The notes under the pieces: model-generated
What the model was told of the DNA's origin: nothing
Database searches by the model: none
The model's input: the letters and a program-made list of their open reading frames with translations, nothing else
NCBI RefSeq assembly: GCF_014652535.1
Contig: NZ_BMYZ01000003.1
Location: forward strand, 372,001-436,000
Source: Cellvibrio zantedeschiae
GTDB taxonomy: Bacteria > Pseudomonadota > Gammaproteobacteria > Pseudomonadales > Cellvibrionaceae
Length of the DNA: 64,000 nt
Reading direction: 5' to 3'
Translations under genes and position numbers: made by a program
Shown: one piece after another, positions 15,480 through 24,985 of the stretch
Position numbering within the stretch: position 1 is the first letter of the stretch
Layout of the letters: the number at the start of each line of letters is the position of its first letter

Positions 15480-17402
15480 TTTGGGTTTGGCTTTCTTTTT
15501 TACTGGCTGAACCAGTGAGGGACGTTTTTCACCGCGCTTTTCATCTTCGTATGCATCCAAAAATTCAAACACAACCGAGCCCGGTAATTTGTTGCAATTG
15601 CTGAGAATCACCATGCCAATTTGCAACTCAGGGTTAAATACCATTTCCGAGCGTGAACCAAATACATAGCCGCCGTGGTGCAAAAAGTTTTTATCGCCGC
15701 GGTAATCAAAGGTTCGCCAGCCCATTCCGTAATGCGTATCTGTAACACCTTCACGCGCGCCATAATGAGATTGCGCCGCAGTATTTTTTGTTACCTTGGC
15801 GTGAACCGCCTGTAAGGTTGCGGGCGACAAAACTTCAGGATTGTGACCCATATGTGCCAACACCCAACGCGCCATATCATTGATACTGGCATTGCCGCCA
15901 GCAGCGGGATTTAACCGATAATAATGTTGCGTAATTTCTTTGGTATACCATTTGCCGCGTCCACTTACTTCGTGTGGCAACGCGTAATTTTTGGTGGCCA
16001 GCAAACCTTCCAGGCCAATTGAAGCCGAGCGCATCCCCAAGGGTGTAAATAATTTTTCTTTCACATACTGTTCATAAGGCTTGCCAGTTTTTTTCAACAC
16101 AATATTAGCCAGCAAACTCATGGTTACATTTTGGTAGCTGTAACATTTACCCGGCGGACATACAAAATTTACCGTTTTAAATTTTTGCATCACCGCATCA
16201 AAGGGCAAACCCTCTTCAATATAATTATCGCCGGCGTGGGTTGGCAATCCGGTTGATTGCGACATGATATTGCGCAAAGTCAGCTGATTGCCATAACGCG
16301 GATTACTAAACTCAACGTTTGGCAAAACCGAGGTAATTGGTGTATCCCAATTAATAAGACCGTCGTTCACTAATACGCCCGCTGTAGTGCCCGCAATAGT
16401 TTTTGACACAGAAGCTAAACGAAATGCTGTATCCGTATTAATCAGGTCATTAGTGCCAACTTTTTTAACACCGTAAGCTTGCAGCACTTTTACTTTTCCG
16501 TCGGCGATAATGGCGACTGCAAGACCAGGCACACGCGGAACAAGTTTTGTTTCAACGTAATTTTTAAAATCCAGAACAAATTTTTCACGCGGGCTTGCAA
16601 CGGGTAGCGGTGAATTTTTTATTGCGCCAGTTGCAGTTGAAGCGGCGACAGAAGACGCGGTTGCTGCGACGGGTTTTACATCATTGATAGGCTCTGGGCC
16701 ACCGGAAAAATCTTCATCATCCAAAGTGCCTTCTGTGAGTTGATCTTCTTCATCCGCTAATTCAGGTTTAACCAAAGTTGCTGCCGCTACCGGAGCAATC
16801 GCCATCTTCATGGCCGAGGATAGTGGTTGTGCCTCGGTACCAGATCCAGCTCCCACTGCCGCAACCATGGGCGGTGCTAATTTTTCCACGTCCTGTTTTG
16901 TGTCTGTTGCGGTCAGGTTTTTTTTTACGCTGGCTGTTGCAGGTGCTTTAGCAGGAGCTCGCTGGTTTTTAGCGGATGTTTTGGCAATCGTTGGTGCGGG
17001 CTTTTTACTAACAACTTTCTTTTCTGATTTGTTGGCTACAGCTTTTTTTGTTGCTGTGGATTTGGCGGTTTTTTTCTCAGCACCAGTTTTAGTGATTTTC
17101 TCTGCCGGTTTTTCTTGCGTGGTTTTTGCAGCCGTTTTTTTGCGCGCAACCGGTGGTGTTGTGGATGCTTCATCAAGCGGGCGAATCACAGGTTCGGGTG
17201 CTTTATACACAGGCGCGGCCGGGGCGCTGCTTGCAGCTGCACGCTCAGCTTGAATCGCTACAGGGTAAGAAATTTGTTTTTCATTTTGCGCATTTACCTG
17301 AGCAACAGACATCAGTGTGCACAAGGCGACAAACTTAAAAAAGTATCGCGCAAAAAATCCTGGCAGGTTTATAAGTGGAACATTTTCTTTCAATTTTTTC
17401 AT
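15477..17402 (-). CDS. Serine hydrolase, beta-lactamase/AmpC-like, with long low-complexity N-terminus
   Basis: 641 residues. The C-terminal half (about 275-625) is a class C beta-lactamase/esterase-type domain (PF00144). Its nucleophile motif SxxK is SVSK at 331-334, the YxN motif is YQN at 423-425, and the KTG-equivalent is HGG at 576-578. The N-terminus has a membrane or signal segment (about 20-38, cut near VNA), then roughly 230 residues rich in Ala, Lys, Pro and Thr. That region is basic at first (AEKITKTGAEKKTAKS) and acidic near 216-235. A long basic Ala/Pro region could bind peptidoglycan or DNA-like polyanions, or act as a spacer; this is inference. Activity could be D-Ala-D-Ala carboxypeptidase, esterase or beta-lactamase. 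Confidence 0.85.
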   Translation of the reverse strand: MKKLKENVPLINLPGFFARYFFKFVALCTLMSVAQVNAQNEKQISYPVAIQAERAAASSAPAAPVYKAPEPVIRPLDEASTTPPVARKKTAAKTTQEKPAEKITKTGAEKKTAKSTATKKAVANKSEKKVVSKKPAPTIAKTSAKNQRAPAKAPATASVKKNLTATDTKQDVEKLAPPMVAAVGAGSGTEAQPLSSAMKMAIAPVAAATLVKPELADEEDQLTEGTLDDEDFSGGPEPINDVKPVAATASSVAASTATGAIKNSPLPVASPREKFVLDFKNYVETKLVPRVPGLAVAIIADGKVKVLQAYGVKKVGTNDLINTDTAFRLASVSKTIAGTTAGVLVNDGLINWDTPITSVLPNVEFSNPRYGNQLTLRNIMSQSTGLPTHAGDNYIEEGLPFDAVMQKFKTVNFVCPPGKCYSYQNVTMSLLANIVLKKTGKPYEQYVKEKLFTPLGMRSASIGLEGLLATKNYALPHEVSGRGKWYTKEITQHYYRLNPAAGGNASINDMARWVLAHMGHNPEVLSPATLQAVHAKVTKNTAAQSHYGAREGVTDTHYGMGWRTFDYRGDKNFLHHGGYVFGSRSEMVFNPELQIGMVILSNCNKLPGSVVFEFLDAYEDEKRGEKRPSLVQPVKKKAKPK

Positions 17403-17484
17403 AACGTCTTATGCACAACCATCGGCAAAGAACGCTGAATAAAATTCGCAAAAATTTATGCTGTTCTTTTTAATTCTTAGCAAT

Positions 17485-17540
17485 AAAAAGAAACCTTTGT
17501 ACGATGTGGCGAACAAGCGCAATAATCGTTCAAAGGTTTC
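17485..17540 (-). terminator. Long hairpin terminator after the dihaem cytochrome gene
   Basis: GAAACCTTTG (17490-17499) pairs with CAAAGGTTTC (17531-17540), and ACGAT (17501-17505) with ATCGT (17525-17529), giving a 16-bp stem with one T-T mismatch and a 19-nt loop. On the minus strand it is followed by TTTTTATT. Confidence 0.6.
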
Positions 17541-17566
17541 CTGAACATCATAAATATTTTTAAAGC

Positions 17567-19663
17567 TTACAGCGTTTTAATATATTCAATTAAATCCCAA
17601 CGCTCCTGCTCAGTAAGTTTTTCCTTGCCATCTTTACCTGTGCCGTATTCGTGGCCGGTATTGTGATTGCCAAGCGGTTCAACAATGAATCTCCGCTTAT
17701 CTTTAGGATCAGTTTTATCGCAACCATCCGCATTGAAGCCAACATTCACCGGGTCAAACTCGCGGTTACCCACGCAGAACTCCGTGGGGCGTTCCTCCAC
17801 TGGCAAAAGCAAAGTCCACAGATTGGGAACAGAGCCGTTGTGCAAGTAGGGTGCAGTCGCCCAAATACCGTTTAATGAGCGCGCTTTATATGACAAGAGT
17901 GATTGATAAGGGTTCGCAGTGGTGTCCGGTTTGTAGTTACCGGATTTTACACTGGGTCTTATCTCATTATCAAAGAAGGATTTACCCAACATGTACGCCC
18001 AATCGGCAACGCGGCGCACTACCCACTTGTCAGCATCGGGTGTCGCTACTGCGCCTTTGGTTGCTGCGGTCAGGACTTGAACAACCGGCGCGCGTTTTTG
18101 AACGACTACCGAGCCTACGTCAGTCTCCTGGTAAACCGACTCAAAATTACCCGCATAGCCTGTGTAAGCCACACTGTTAGTCGCCATTGTCGGGTCAGTG
18201 CCAACCACATCGATACTCGACATATTGGCCACTACTAAACGATCCCAATTGTCGCGTTCAATAACCTGATGGCAAGACGCGCAGTATTCGTTGTAAACCA
18301 GCTCACCGCGTTTTGCCGTTTCACGATCCACCTTGCCCAAAATTTCTTGTGGCCACACCGGCGACTGCAAACTATTCAAATGCGATTCAATGCGACCCAA
18401 ATTGGTCAGGTCGATAGAAGATTTAAAATCAATCGTATGTTTTTTAGCTTTCTCGCCAGTGATAAGTGCAGAGAGGCTAAAGCGTGACTCCTGTGCTTTC
18501 CAATCGAGAATGCCGAATACACCAATGACTTCGCCAGTGTTGCGCCCCAAAGGACCCACTCCTGCGTTAGCGGCCAAGGCATTCCACTGCACGTAATCCG
18601 AGTGAGTGATATCCCACAGGAAAGGGTAGCTAACTGGAGCGTTAGGCTCGTTGAAAATAACTTCACGCACGCGCAACTGGTCGCGCTGGTTTAGGCCCGG
18701 TAACTTGCCCTTTGTTGAACCCAGGCGCTCCATGATTAGCGCAAATTGCACGTCACCGATGATGGTTTCATTAATGCCTTCAAGAATCGCATCCACTTGC
18801 TCTTCGTTGAGCATGCGCTTGTCTTCAGGCGTAGTGATTTGCATAAGCGCCAACTTCAATTGGGCTTTGTTAATCATGTGCTCAAGCACGCGGTTATAAA
18901 TGCGGCCAAAAGCATCCAGACGAGCATAGCCGTAATCGAGATGGCTATGGTTCACCGTATTGTAGAGCTCAATGGTATCGCCCCACTTTTTGAGGTCTTT
19001 GAGAATTTGCTCTTCGCTGGAGTAATTATTTTTTAACGCCAATACCGCTTTTACGAAACGCTCGCGTTTTTGCGGATCGGTTTGGGTTTGCTCCAGGCTT
19101 TTCTCCATGGCAGTGAGGAAGCCCACCATATCTGCCATTGCCGGGCCGCCATCGATACGAATTGCCTTACCTTTGTAATTCACTTGGCCGGTATGACAAG
19201 CGGCACAGGTGTAACCCATGTAGTCATTGCCCTGATAGGTTTCTTTTACGAATCCGACGGCCAAGCCGTCAGGATTAAAGAAAGTTGGCTTTTGCGGCAA
19301 ATAACGGAATTTGTCGATGTTGTTGTTTGCACGCAGCAATTCTGTGGAATCCACTTGCTCAAGCGCGAGGTAGAAGTCGTAGGGCAGCAAGCCCGAACCC
19401 TGGGTGGTGTTGTAGAACCACAAACTATCTGCTTCGCTCCAACCCTGATCAAGGTAAACGGGAGTGGAATAATTTTCACCGTTAGCGCCATTAGTCACCG
19501 CTATAGCACCACGCTCGGGATCATCGTCCCAGCGCTGATAGGTTTTTCCCGCCGCGAGAATCACCAGCAGAATAATTGCAAAAACGATTTTGAATTTTAA
19601 AAGGGTGCGAAAATTACGGCGAATCCAGTGAAACAAACCGACAATCGCTTTGATGATAAACAT
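17567..19663 (-). CDS. RoxA-like dihaem cytochrome c (peroxidase/oxygenase family)
   Basis: 698 residues with an N-terminal membrane anchor (about 26-42) facing the periplasm. Two haem c sites are present: CAACH at 153-157 and CASCH at 461-465. The C-terminal part has LNGIWATAPYLHNGSVPNLW, the stretch common to dihaem peroxidases (CcpA/MauG) and the rubber oxygenase RoxA. Length and haem spacing are much larger than in CcpA (about 330 residues) and closer to RoxA (about 680). Start: AGGAG lies 6 nt upstream. Whether it cleaves a polyisoprenoid or other hydrophobic substrate or acts as a peroxidase cannot be decided here. It is followed by its own terminator and then the serine hydrolase gene. 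Confidence 0.82.
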   Translation of the reverse strand: MFIIKAIVGLFHWIRRNFRTLLKFKIVFAIILLVILAAGKTYQRWDDDPERGAIAVTNGANGENYSTPVYLDQGWSEADSLWFYNTTQGSGLLPYDFYLALEQVDSTELLRANNNIDKFRYLPQKPTFFNPDGLAVGFVKETYQGNDYMGYTCAACHTGQVNYKGKAIRIDGGPAMADMVGFLTAMEKSLEQTQTDPQKRERFVKAVLALKNNYSSEEQILKDLKKWGDTIELYNTVNHSHLDYGYARLDAFGRIYNRVLEHMINKAQLKLALMQITTPEDKRMLNEEQVDAILEGINETIIGDVQFALIMERLGSTKGKLPGLNQRDQLRVREVIFNEPNAPVSYPFLWDITHSDYVQWNALAANAGVGPLGRNTGEVIGVFGILDWKAQESRFSLSALITGEKAKKHTIDFKSSIDLTNLGRIESHLNSLQSPVWPQEILGKVDRETAKRGELVYNEYCASCHQVIERDNWDRLVVANMSSIDVVGTDPTMATNSVAYTGYAGNFESVYQETDVGSVVVQKRAPVVQVLTAATKGAVATPDADKWVVRRVADWAYMLGKSFFDNEIRPSVKSGNYKPDTTANPYQSLLSYKARSLNGIWATAPYLHNGSVPNLWTLLLPVEERPTEFCVGNREFDPVNVGFNADGCDKTDPKDKRRFIVEPLGNHNTGHEYGTGKDGKEKLTEQERWDLIEYIKTL

Positions 19664-20020
19664 GGTGGACTCCTGAGAAATTCCCGTTTACAGATGACAC
19701 ATTGGTGAGTTGCGCAATTTATTATTAAAACTAGTTGGCAGGTCGTTACTTCCCTGTAGGCCAAGATTGGCCTCAAAATAAACCTTAAGGTTTGCACCGC
19801 ATCATAACCACCTGAACACCAGCAAACCAGAGTTTCACGTCGTTTTAAGCTGCTTTCTTGGTATTCTCGCGCAGTATTGTTATTTAATGCCCAAAACTCC
19901 CGGCATTGGTTGCATCTCATGATTCATGCGATTAGTGTAGCCGCTGTTTATTTCTTTACAGCGCCAGGGATTTTTTAATTAATCCTATGTCGCACCATCA
20001 ACATGCTTGAGGATCACACC
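19664..20020. promoter_or_regulatory. Divergent promoter region with two perfect palindromes
   Basis: 357 nt between the dihaem cytochrome and the small lipoprotein gene. It contains AGGCCAAGATTGGCCT (19758-19773) and, 6 nt further on, AAACCTTAAGGTTT (19780-19793), both perfect, about 100-130 nt upstream of the cytochrome start. They are candidate regulator-binding sites. No gene is supported in this stretch. Confidence 0.45.
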
Positions 20021-20338
20021 ATGAAAAAATTAACACTCACCTTGATCGCCGTGGCCGCAATGACCAGCAGCTGTACCTGGGTAAAAGTTAGCGAAACTGC
20101 CAGCAGCGTCGCCGTTGCGAATTCTGTAAATGTGCGCGGTTGCAAAAACTTGAGTGAAGTTACCGTGAGCGTGACGAGCAAAGTAGGATTTTATAAGCGT
20201 GATGCCGATAAGGTTGCCACTGAACTTGCTAACCTGGCACGCAACGAAGCTGCCGGATTGGGTGGCGATACCATTGTGCCCAGCTCTACTATCGAAAACG
20301 GTAAGCAGAGCTTTAACGTTTACAAATGCAATAAATAA
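20021..20338 (+). CDS. Small DUF4156-like lipoprotein
   Basis: 105-residue protein starting MKKLTLTLIAVAAMTSSC. The signal ends in a lipobox-like TSSC, so Cys18 is probably lipidated. After it, VRGCKNLSEVTV and the terminal YKCNK place two cysteines in a pattern like the DUF4156/RcsF-type small lipoproteins. The start at 20021 is chosen over an upstream frame start because GAGGA lies 7 nt before the ATG. The function is not known. Confidence 0.75.
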   Translation: MKKLTLTLIAVAAMTSSCTWVKVSETASSVAVANSVNVRGCKNLSEVTVSVTSKVGFYKRDADKVATELANLARNEAAGLGGDTIVPSSTIENGKQSFNVYKCNK

Positions 20339-20499
20339 TGTTTTTCGCCAGCAGCTACTATGCTGCTGGCATTAAATTCAACAAAGTGAAATGTGTGCAG
20401 GCGCCGGATTGTTTGCTAAGGTTAGTTTACCTGTCTTTTTCTCGTCATATTTAAGTGCCATATTCTGCTGTTGATTTGCTTTAAACACTGAGGTTTACT

Positions 20500-22557
20500 G
20501 TGTCCAGCGCCTATTTCAATCGCGAGCTTAGCTTGCTTGAATTCAACAAACGCGTGCTCTATCAGGCCTATAACAGGGCGCTACCACTGATGGAACGTTT
20601 ACGTTTCCTGTGTATTTTCTCCACCAATCTCGATGAATTTTTTGAGGTGCGCGTTGGCGGTCTGGTTGAACGCCTGGAGTTACCCACTAAAACGCCGCTC
20701 GGCCCCGATGGCCTTACCGAAATCCAGACACTGGAACAAATTTCGGAACGTGCGCATTTGCTGGTTGAAGAACAGTACAAGATTTTAAATACTGAAATCG
20801 TCCCCAGTCTGCGCGAAGCGGGCATACGTGTCTTGCGCCGCAACGAATGGACGCCGGAACAAATCCAGTATCTCAAAAATTATTTTATGTCAGAGGTTTT
20901 GCCGGTGCTCAGCCCCATCGGCCTGGACCCTGCTCACCCTTTTCCGCGCATCCTGAATAAAAGTTTAAACTTTATTGTAAAGCTTGATGGCAAAGATGCC
21001 TTTGGGCGCAGCTCCGGGCGCGCTATTGTGCAAGTTCCGCGCTCGCTTTCGCATATCATCGAGTTGCCCATTGAGCTAACAACCCAATGCCGTGAATTTG
21101 TATTTATTTCTTCCATCATCCATTTCTTTATGGCGGAAATTTTTGTCGGCATGACGGTAATTGATAGCTTCCAATTCCGTCTTACACGCAACTCCGATAT
21201 TTTTCTGGACGAAGAAGAAACCGAAGACTTACTGCGCGCCGTGCAAGGTGAACTTGCCTATCGCCAATACGGCGATGAAGTGCGTTTGGAAATTTCTGAC
21301 ACCTGTCCGGACGAGCTGGTAGATTTTTTATTGCAGCGCTGTGAAATTAAAGAGCGCGATCTTTATAAAATTAACGGTCCGGTGAATTTAAATCGCTACA
21401 GCGATTTGTTTGAACTCATCAAAAATAAAGAATTATTTTTTCAGCCTTTTGTGCAGGCAATGCCAAAACTTTCAAAGCGCACCAACAGCTATTTTGAAGT
21501 TTTGCAGAAGCAGGACATTTTATTACATCACCCATTCGATTCGTTCCAGGGTGTAGTTGATTTTTTACGGGAGGCCGCTGCAGATCCTCACGTACTCGCC
21601 ATTAAGCAAACGCTTTATCGCACAGGTTCAAATTCACCGATTGTTGATGCCTTGGTTGCCGCTGCCAAAGCTGGCAAAGAAGTTACCGCTATTGTTGAGC
21701 TGCGCGCACGTTTCGACGAAGAACAAAACGTAGCCCTCGCCGAGCGCTTGCAACGTTTTGGTATCCACGTTATTTACGGTGTGGTGGGCTTTAAAACTCA
21801 CGCCAAAATGTTGCTCATCGCGCGCCGTGAAGAAGGCAAATTGCATTACTACGTGCATTTGGGCACAGGTAATTATCATCCCAAAACCAGTAAGCTTTAT
21901 ACCGACTATGGTTTGATGACCTCTGACAAAGATATTGGTGACGACGTTTACCGAATTTTCTTGCAGTTAAGCAGTATGGGTAAAGCATCCAAAATGGAAG
22001 CGCTTTTGTATGCGCCTTTCACCTTACACAGAGGCATAGTGCGTCGTATTCGCAGCGAAAAAGAACACGCTGAACATGGCAAGCCGTCACGCATTATTGC
22101 GAAGATGAATGCGCTTTACGATGAAGAATTGGTAAATGAACTTTATGCCGCGTCCAAAGCTGGTGTGCAGATTGATTTGATTGTACGCGGTGTTTGCCAG
22201 TTGCGTCCCGGTATTCCCGGGCTCTCGGAAAATATTCGCGTGCGTTCAATCATCGGCCGTTTTCTGGAACATCACCGCGTTTTCTATTTTGAAAACAATG
22301 GTAATCCGGAATTGTTATGCTCAAGTGCGGACTGGATGACACGCAATATGTTTCATCGTGTGGAAACTTGTTTTCCTATCAAGCATAAAAAAATTCGCGA
22401 CCGTATGATCGAAGATTTAAATCTTTATCTTTCAGACAATACCCACGCCTGGATTTTGGATGCTGAGGGAAATTATCAATTGCTCGCACCAAAAGGTGAT
22501 GAAATCGAAATTGATGCCCAGGGAATCTTATTGGATCGCTGGACATCGCGACATTAA
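20500..22557 (+). CDS. ppk1: Polyphosphate kinase 1
   Basis: 685 residues, the normal length for PPK1, which makes polyphosphate from ATP reversibly. The autophosphorylated histidine is H434 in FKTHAKM, matching E. coli H435; the second active-site histidine is H453 in YVHLGTGN, matching H454, with the same spacing of 19. The N-terminal domain begins YFNRELSLLEFN, the family hallmark. Start is GTG with TGAGG 6 nt upstream. It converges with ppx; a shared terminator lies between. Confidence 0.97.
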   Translation: MSSAYFNRELSLLEFNKRVLYQAYNRALPLMERLRFLCIFSTNLDEFFEVRVGGLVERLELPTKTPLGPDGLTEIQTLEQISERAHLLVEEQYKILNTEIVPSLREAGIRVLRRNEWTPEQIQYLKNYFMSEVLPVLSPIGLDPAHPFPRILNKSLNFIVKLDGKDAFGRSSGRAIVQVPRSLSHIIELPIELTTQCREFVFISSIIHFFMAEIFVGMTVIDSFQFRLTRNSDIFLDEEETEDLLRAVQGELAYRQYGDEVRLEISDTCPDELVDFLLQRCEIKERDLYKINGPVNLNRYSDLFELIKNKELFFQPFVQAMPKLSKRTNSYFEVLQKQDILLHHPFDSFQGVVDFLREAAADPHVLAIKQTLYRTGSNSPIVDALVAAAKAGKEVTAIVELRARFDEEQNVALAERLQRFGIHVIYGVVGFKTHAKMLLIARREEGKLHYYVHLGTGNYHPKTSKLYTDYGLMTSDKDIGDDVYRIFLQLSSMGKASKMEALLYAPFTLHRGIVRRIRSEKEHAEHGKPSRIIAKMNALYDEELVNELYAASKAGVQIDLIVRGVCQLRPGIPGLSENIRVRSIIGRFLEHHRVFYFENNGNPELLCSSADWMTRNMFHRVETCFPIKHKKIRDRMIEDLNLYLSDNTHAWILDAEGNYQLLAPKGDEIEIDAQGILLDRWTSRH

Positions 22558-22570
22558 CAATTTCAGCGCA

Positions 22571-22603
22571 TAAAAAAGGCCGATCATTGATCGGCCTTTT
22601 TTA
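22571..22603. terminator. Bidirectional terminator between ppk1 and ppx
   Basis: GGCCGATC (22578-22585), loop ATT, GATCGGCC (22589-22596), with A6 before and T6 after. Confidence 0.88.
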
Positions 22604-22613
22604 TAATCGTGAT

Positions 22614-24113
22614 TTAAACAATATCCAAGGTGTAGCCAATATCATCCAGGTGGCGCATTTCTGTTTCCAAATCTGCAAAGGTTAATGGATGCTCTTCTAA
22701 CCACGCAGCAGATATTTGCAGTTTTATTTTCTTTTTGCTTGCGGATAAGTTAATAGGCGGTAAGCCTTCCACTTTTTTTCCACGATGAAAAATCACCGCC
22801 ATGCGTAGAAGTATCGCCAGATGAATAAGCTCTTCATTGCCCGGTGGAAAATGTTTAATGGGAAAACGTTTGCGATGCGCTAGCACCAACACCGAGAGAT
22901 GACTTTGCTCAACACGCGAGCAACCTGCTAAATCTACGTGCTGAACAACGTAAGCACTGTGCTTGTGATAATCGTTGTGCGCAATGTCCAGGCCGACAGA
23001 ATATAAACGCGCGGCCCAGCTTAAAAGTTTACCTGCTTCGGTGTGGTTCAAATCCCAATCGTCAGCAACTTGTGCCAAAAGATTTAATGCGGTTGCGGCT
23101 ACCGCCTGAGCCTTTTCCATATTGACGTGAAATCGTGATGCTAAAGCATCGACACTCCCTTGGCGTATATCATGATTTTCTAAACGACCTTTTAAATCGA
23201 ATAACAAACCTTCACGCAGGGCCCAATCCGCCGCCATCATCTCAGCTATTTGCAAGCTTTCAAATAAGGCTCTTAATACAATAACACCACCTAAAAAAAC
23301 CGGTTGCCGATCTTCCGACAATCCTGGAATTTTTAAATCTGTATTACCGTGCTGACAATACAGCCGCACAATTTTTTCCAAATCCATCAAGCGAACAATG
23401 CCGTTGCTCCAACCCGCCGCTGCGCAAACTTTCGCAACTGCTTTGATGGTGCCGGACGCTCCGAGAACCTGGTTCCACCCTTGCTGAATAAATTCTTCCG
23501 CAACCGGCGTTAATTCCTGCATACAGGCAATAAAAGCTTTGTTTGCATTTTTGTCGTTGACTTTTCCATCCAAAAAAAATCTTTTGGTGATGGCAACACA
23601 ACCCATGTTCAAACTTTCTTTAATCAGCGGCGACATACCCTCGCCGACAATAATTTCTGTACTGCCACCGCCAATGTCCATCACCAAACGTTTGCCATCT
23701 TTAGGCGCTATGCAATGTGCAACACCTAAATAAATTAAACGGGCTTCTTCATCACCGGAAATAATTTCAACAGGATGACCAAGGCGTTGTTGCGCATCTG
23801 CCAAAAATTGACTGGAGTCGCTAATACTTCGGAGAGTTTTTGTGCCGACAATACGTACACTGCGCGATGGATATTCACGCAAGCGTTCGCCAAATTTTTC
23901 AAGACAATTTAAGGCGCGAATACGCGCATCTTCACTGAGCGAACCGTCACTCCCCAAACCCCAACCCATACGTACCGGATCACGCAAACGATCAAGCACC
24001 ACCAATTGGTCGTTATCCCATTTGGCAATGATCATATGAAAACTGTTGGAGCCCAAGTCAATAGCGGCTATGTGACTGGTGTTGGAACGATCGAGGCGAG
24101 AAAGGTTGAACAT
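22614..24113 (-). CDS. ppx: Exopolyphosphatase (Ppx/GppA family)
   Basis: 499 residues. Ppx releases phosphate from polyphosphate chain ends. The actin-like ATPase-fold motifs are AIDLGSNSFHM near the N-terminus and MDIGGGSTEI near 140-150. The C-terminal HD-like helical domain carries HSAYVVQH. Length fits Ppx (about 510). GppA (pppGpp phosphatase) has the same fold and cannot be excluded from sequence alone, but adjacency to ppk1 favours Ppx. The two genes converge rather than forming the operon seen in E. coli. Confidence 0.92.
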   Translation of the reverse strand: MFNLSRLDRSNTSHIAAIDLGSNSFHMIIAKWDNDQLVVLDRLRDPVRMGWGLGSDGSLSEDARIRALNCLEKFGERLREYPSRSVRIVGTKTLRSISDSSQFLADAQQRLGHPVEIISGDEEARLIYLGVAHCIAPKDGKRLVMDIGGGSTEIIVGEGMSPLIKESLNMGCVAITKRFFLDGKVNDKNANKAFIACMQELTPVAEEFIQQGWNQVLGASGTIKAVAKVCAAAGWSNGIVRLMDLEKIVRLYCQHGNTDLKIPGLSEDRQPVFLGGVIVLRALFESLQIAEMMAADWALREGLLFDLKGRLENHDIRQGSVDALASRFHVNMEKAQAVAATALNLLAQVADDWDLNHTEAGKLLSWAARLYSVGLDIAHNDYHKHSAYVVQHVDLAGCSRVEQSHLSVLVLAHRKRFPIKHFPPGNEELIHLAILLRMAVIFHRGKKVEGLPPINLSASKKKIKLQISAAWLEEHPLTFADLETEMRHLDDIGYTLDIV

Positions 24114-24127
24114 CGACTTTTACACCT

Positions 24128-24163
24128 GATAAAAAAATTTGCCCGACAAAAGTCGGGCAAATT
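24128..24163 (-). terminator. Terminator of the secB operon
   Basis: AATTTGCCCGAC (24136-24147), loop AAAA, GTCGGGCAAATT (24152-24163): a perfect 12-bp stem, followed by T7 on the minus strand. Confidence 0.9.
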
Positions 24164-24170
24164 GTGGTTA

Positions 24171-24692
24171 TTAATTCAGTGCTGTTTCTGCTGGTGCTGC
24201 AGCGGCCGCATTTGCCTCTGCTTGTTGCTGCGCTTGCATAACTGCTTGCGCGAATACAGCATCAAAATTAATAGGTGCCAACATCAATGGTGGGAAGCCG
24301 CCGCGCGTTAACAAACTGTCGATAGTTTCGCGTGCGTAAGGGAAAAGAATTTGAGGGCACAAGGTGTTAATTGCATGGCTCAGTTGAATGCCATCCAAAC
24401 CATTAATCACAAACAAACCGCCTTGTTTTACTTCAACAAGAAAAACAACTTTGTTATCAATACGAGCGGTAATGGTTAACAGCAATAAGACTTCAAACAA
24501 GCCTTCTTCAAGCGGAGTTACCTGAATGTTTAAATCTTGTTGTACGTTAGGCTTCCAGGCTTTAGTAAAAGCATCAAGACCGCTTGGGGTTTCAAAAGAA
24601 ATATCTTTCAAATAAATTTTTTGGATTGCAAAACCTGCTTGCGGAATTTCTTGTTCTTGAGCTGCCGCAGCCTGGGTGTTTTCTTCACTCAT
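24171..24692 (-). CDS. secB: Protein-export chaperone SecB
   Basis: 173 residues, a little longer than E. coli SecB (155) because of an Ala-rich C-terminal tail (about 150-171). SecB holds preproteins unfolded and hands them to SecA. Family stretches include IYLKDISFETP near 25-35 and CPQILFPYARETI near 111-123. Start: AAGAGAA is 6 nt upstream. It is the last gene of yibN-grxC-secB; the gap to grxC is 21 nt. Confidence 0.96.
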   Translation of the reverse strand: MSEENTQAAAAQEQEIPQAGFAIQKIYLKDISFETPSGLDAFTKAWKPNVQQDLNIQVTPLEEGLFEVLLLLTITARIDNKVVFLVEVKQGGLFVINGLDGIQLSHAINTLCPQILFPYARETIDSLLTRGGFPPLMLAPINFDAVFAQAVMQAQQQAEANAAAAAPAETALN

Positions 24693-24713
24693 AATAATTC
24701 TCTTAATGTCACT

Positions 24714-24971
24714 TTAGTTATTTTGTAAAAGCCCGTCGAGCTTACCTTGTTTGTCCAGCGCCCAAAGATCAGTAAAGCCACCTACGTGAAGCTCACCAAT
24801 CCAGATTTGTGGCACTGTTCGTTGCCCGCTTTTCTGCATCATTTCTGTACGCAGCTGGGGATTTTGGTCAACACGAATTTCTTCCACGCTAACGCCTTTT
24901 TGCGCCAATAGCTTTTTAGCATTAACGCAGTAAGGACAAATCGCTGTGGTGTACATCAAAACTCGCGCCAT
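24714..24971 (-). CDS. grxC: Glutaredoxin 3
   Basis: 85-residue dithiol glutaredoxin that reduces disulfides with glutathione. The active site is C12-P-Y-C15; the TVP motif (cis-Pro) appears as RTVPQIWI, and the glutathione-binding GGFTDL follows. Length is standard. It lies between yibN and secB, the same order as in E. coli. Confidence 0.95.
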   Translation of the reverse strand: MARVLMYTTAICPYCVNAKKLLAQKGVSVEEIRVDQNPQLRTEMMQKSGQRTVPQIWIGELHVGGFTDLWALDKQGKLDGLLQNN

Positions 24972-24985
24972 ATAAATCTCTGCTT

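Noticed and set aside
19070-19600. 176-codon frame antisense to the dihaem cytochrome gene
   Set aside because: The opposite strand encodes the CxxCH protein; this is a shadow.
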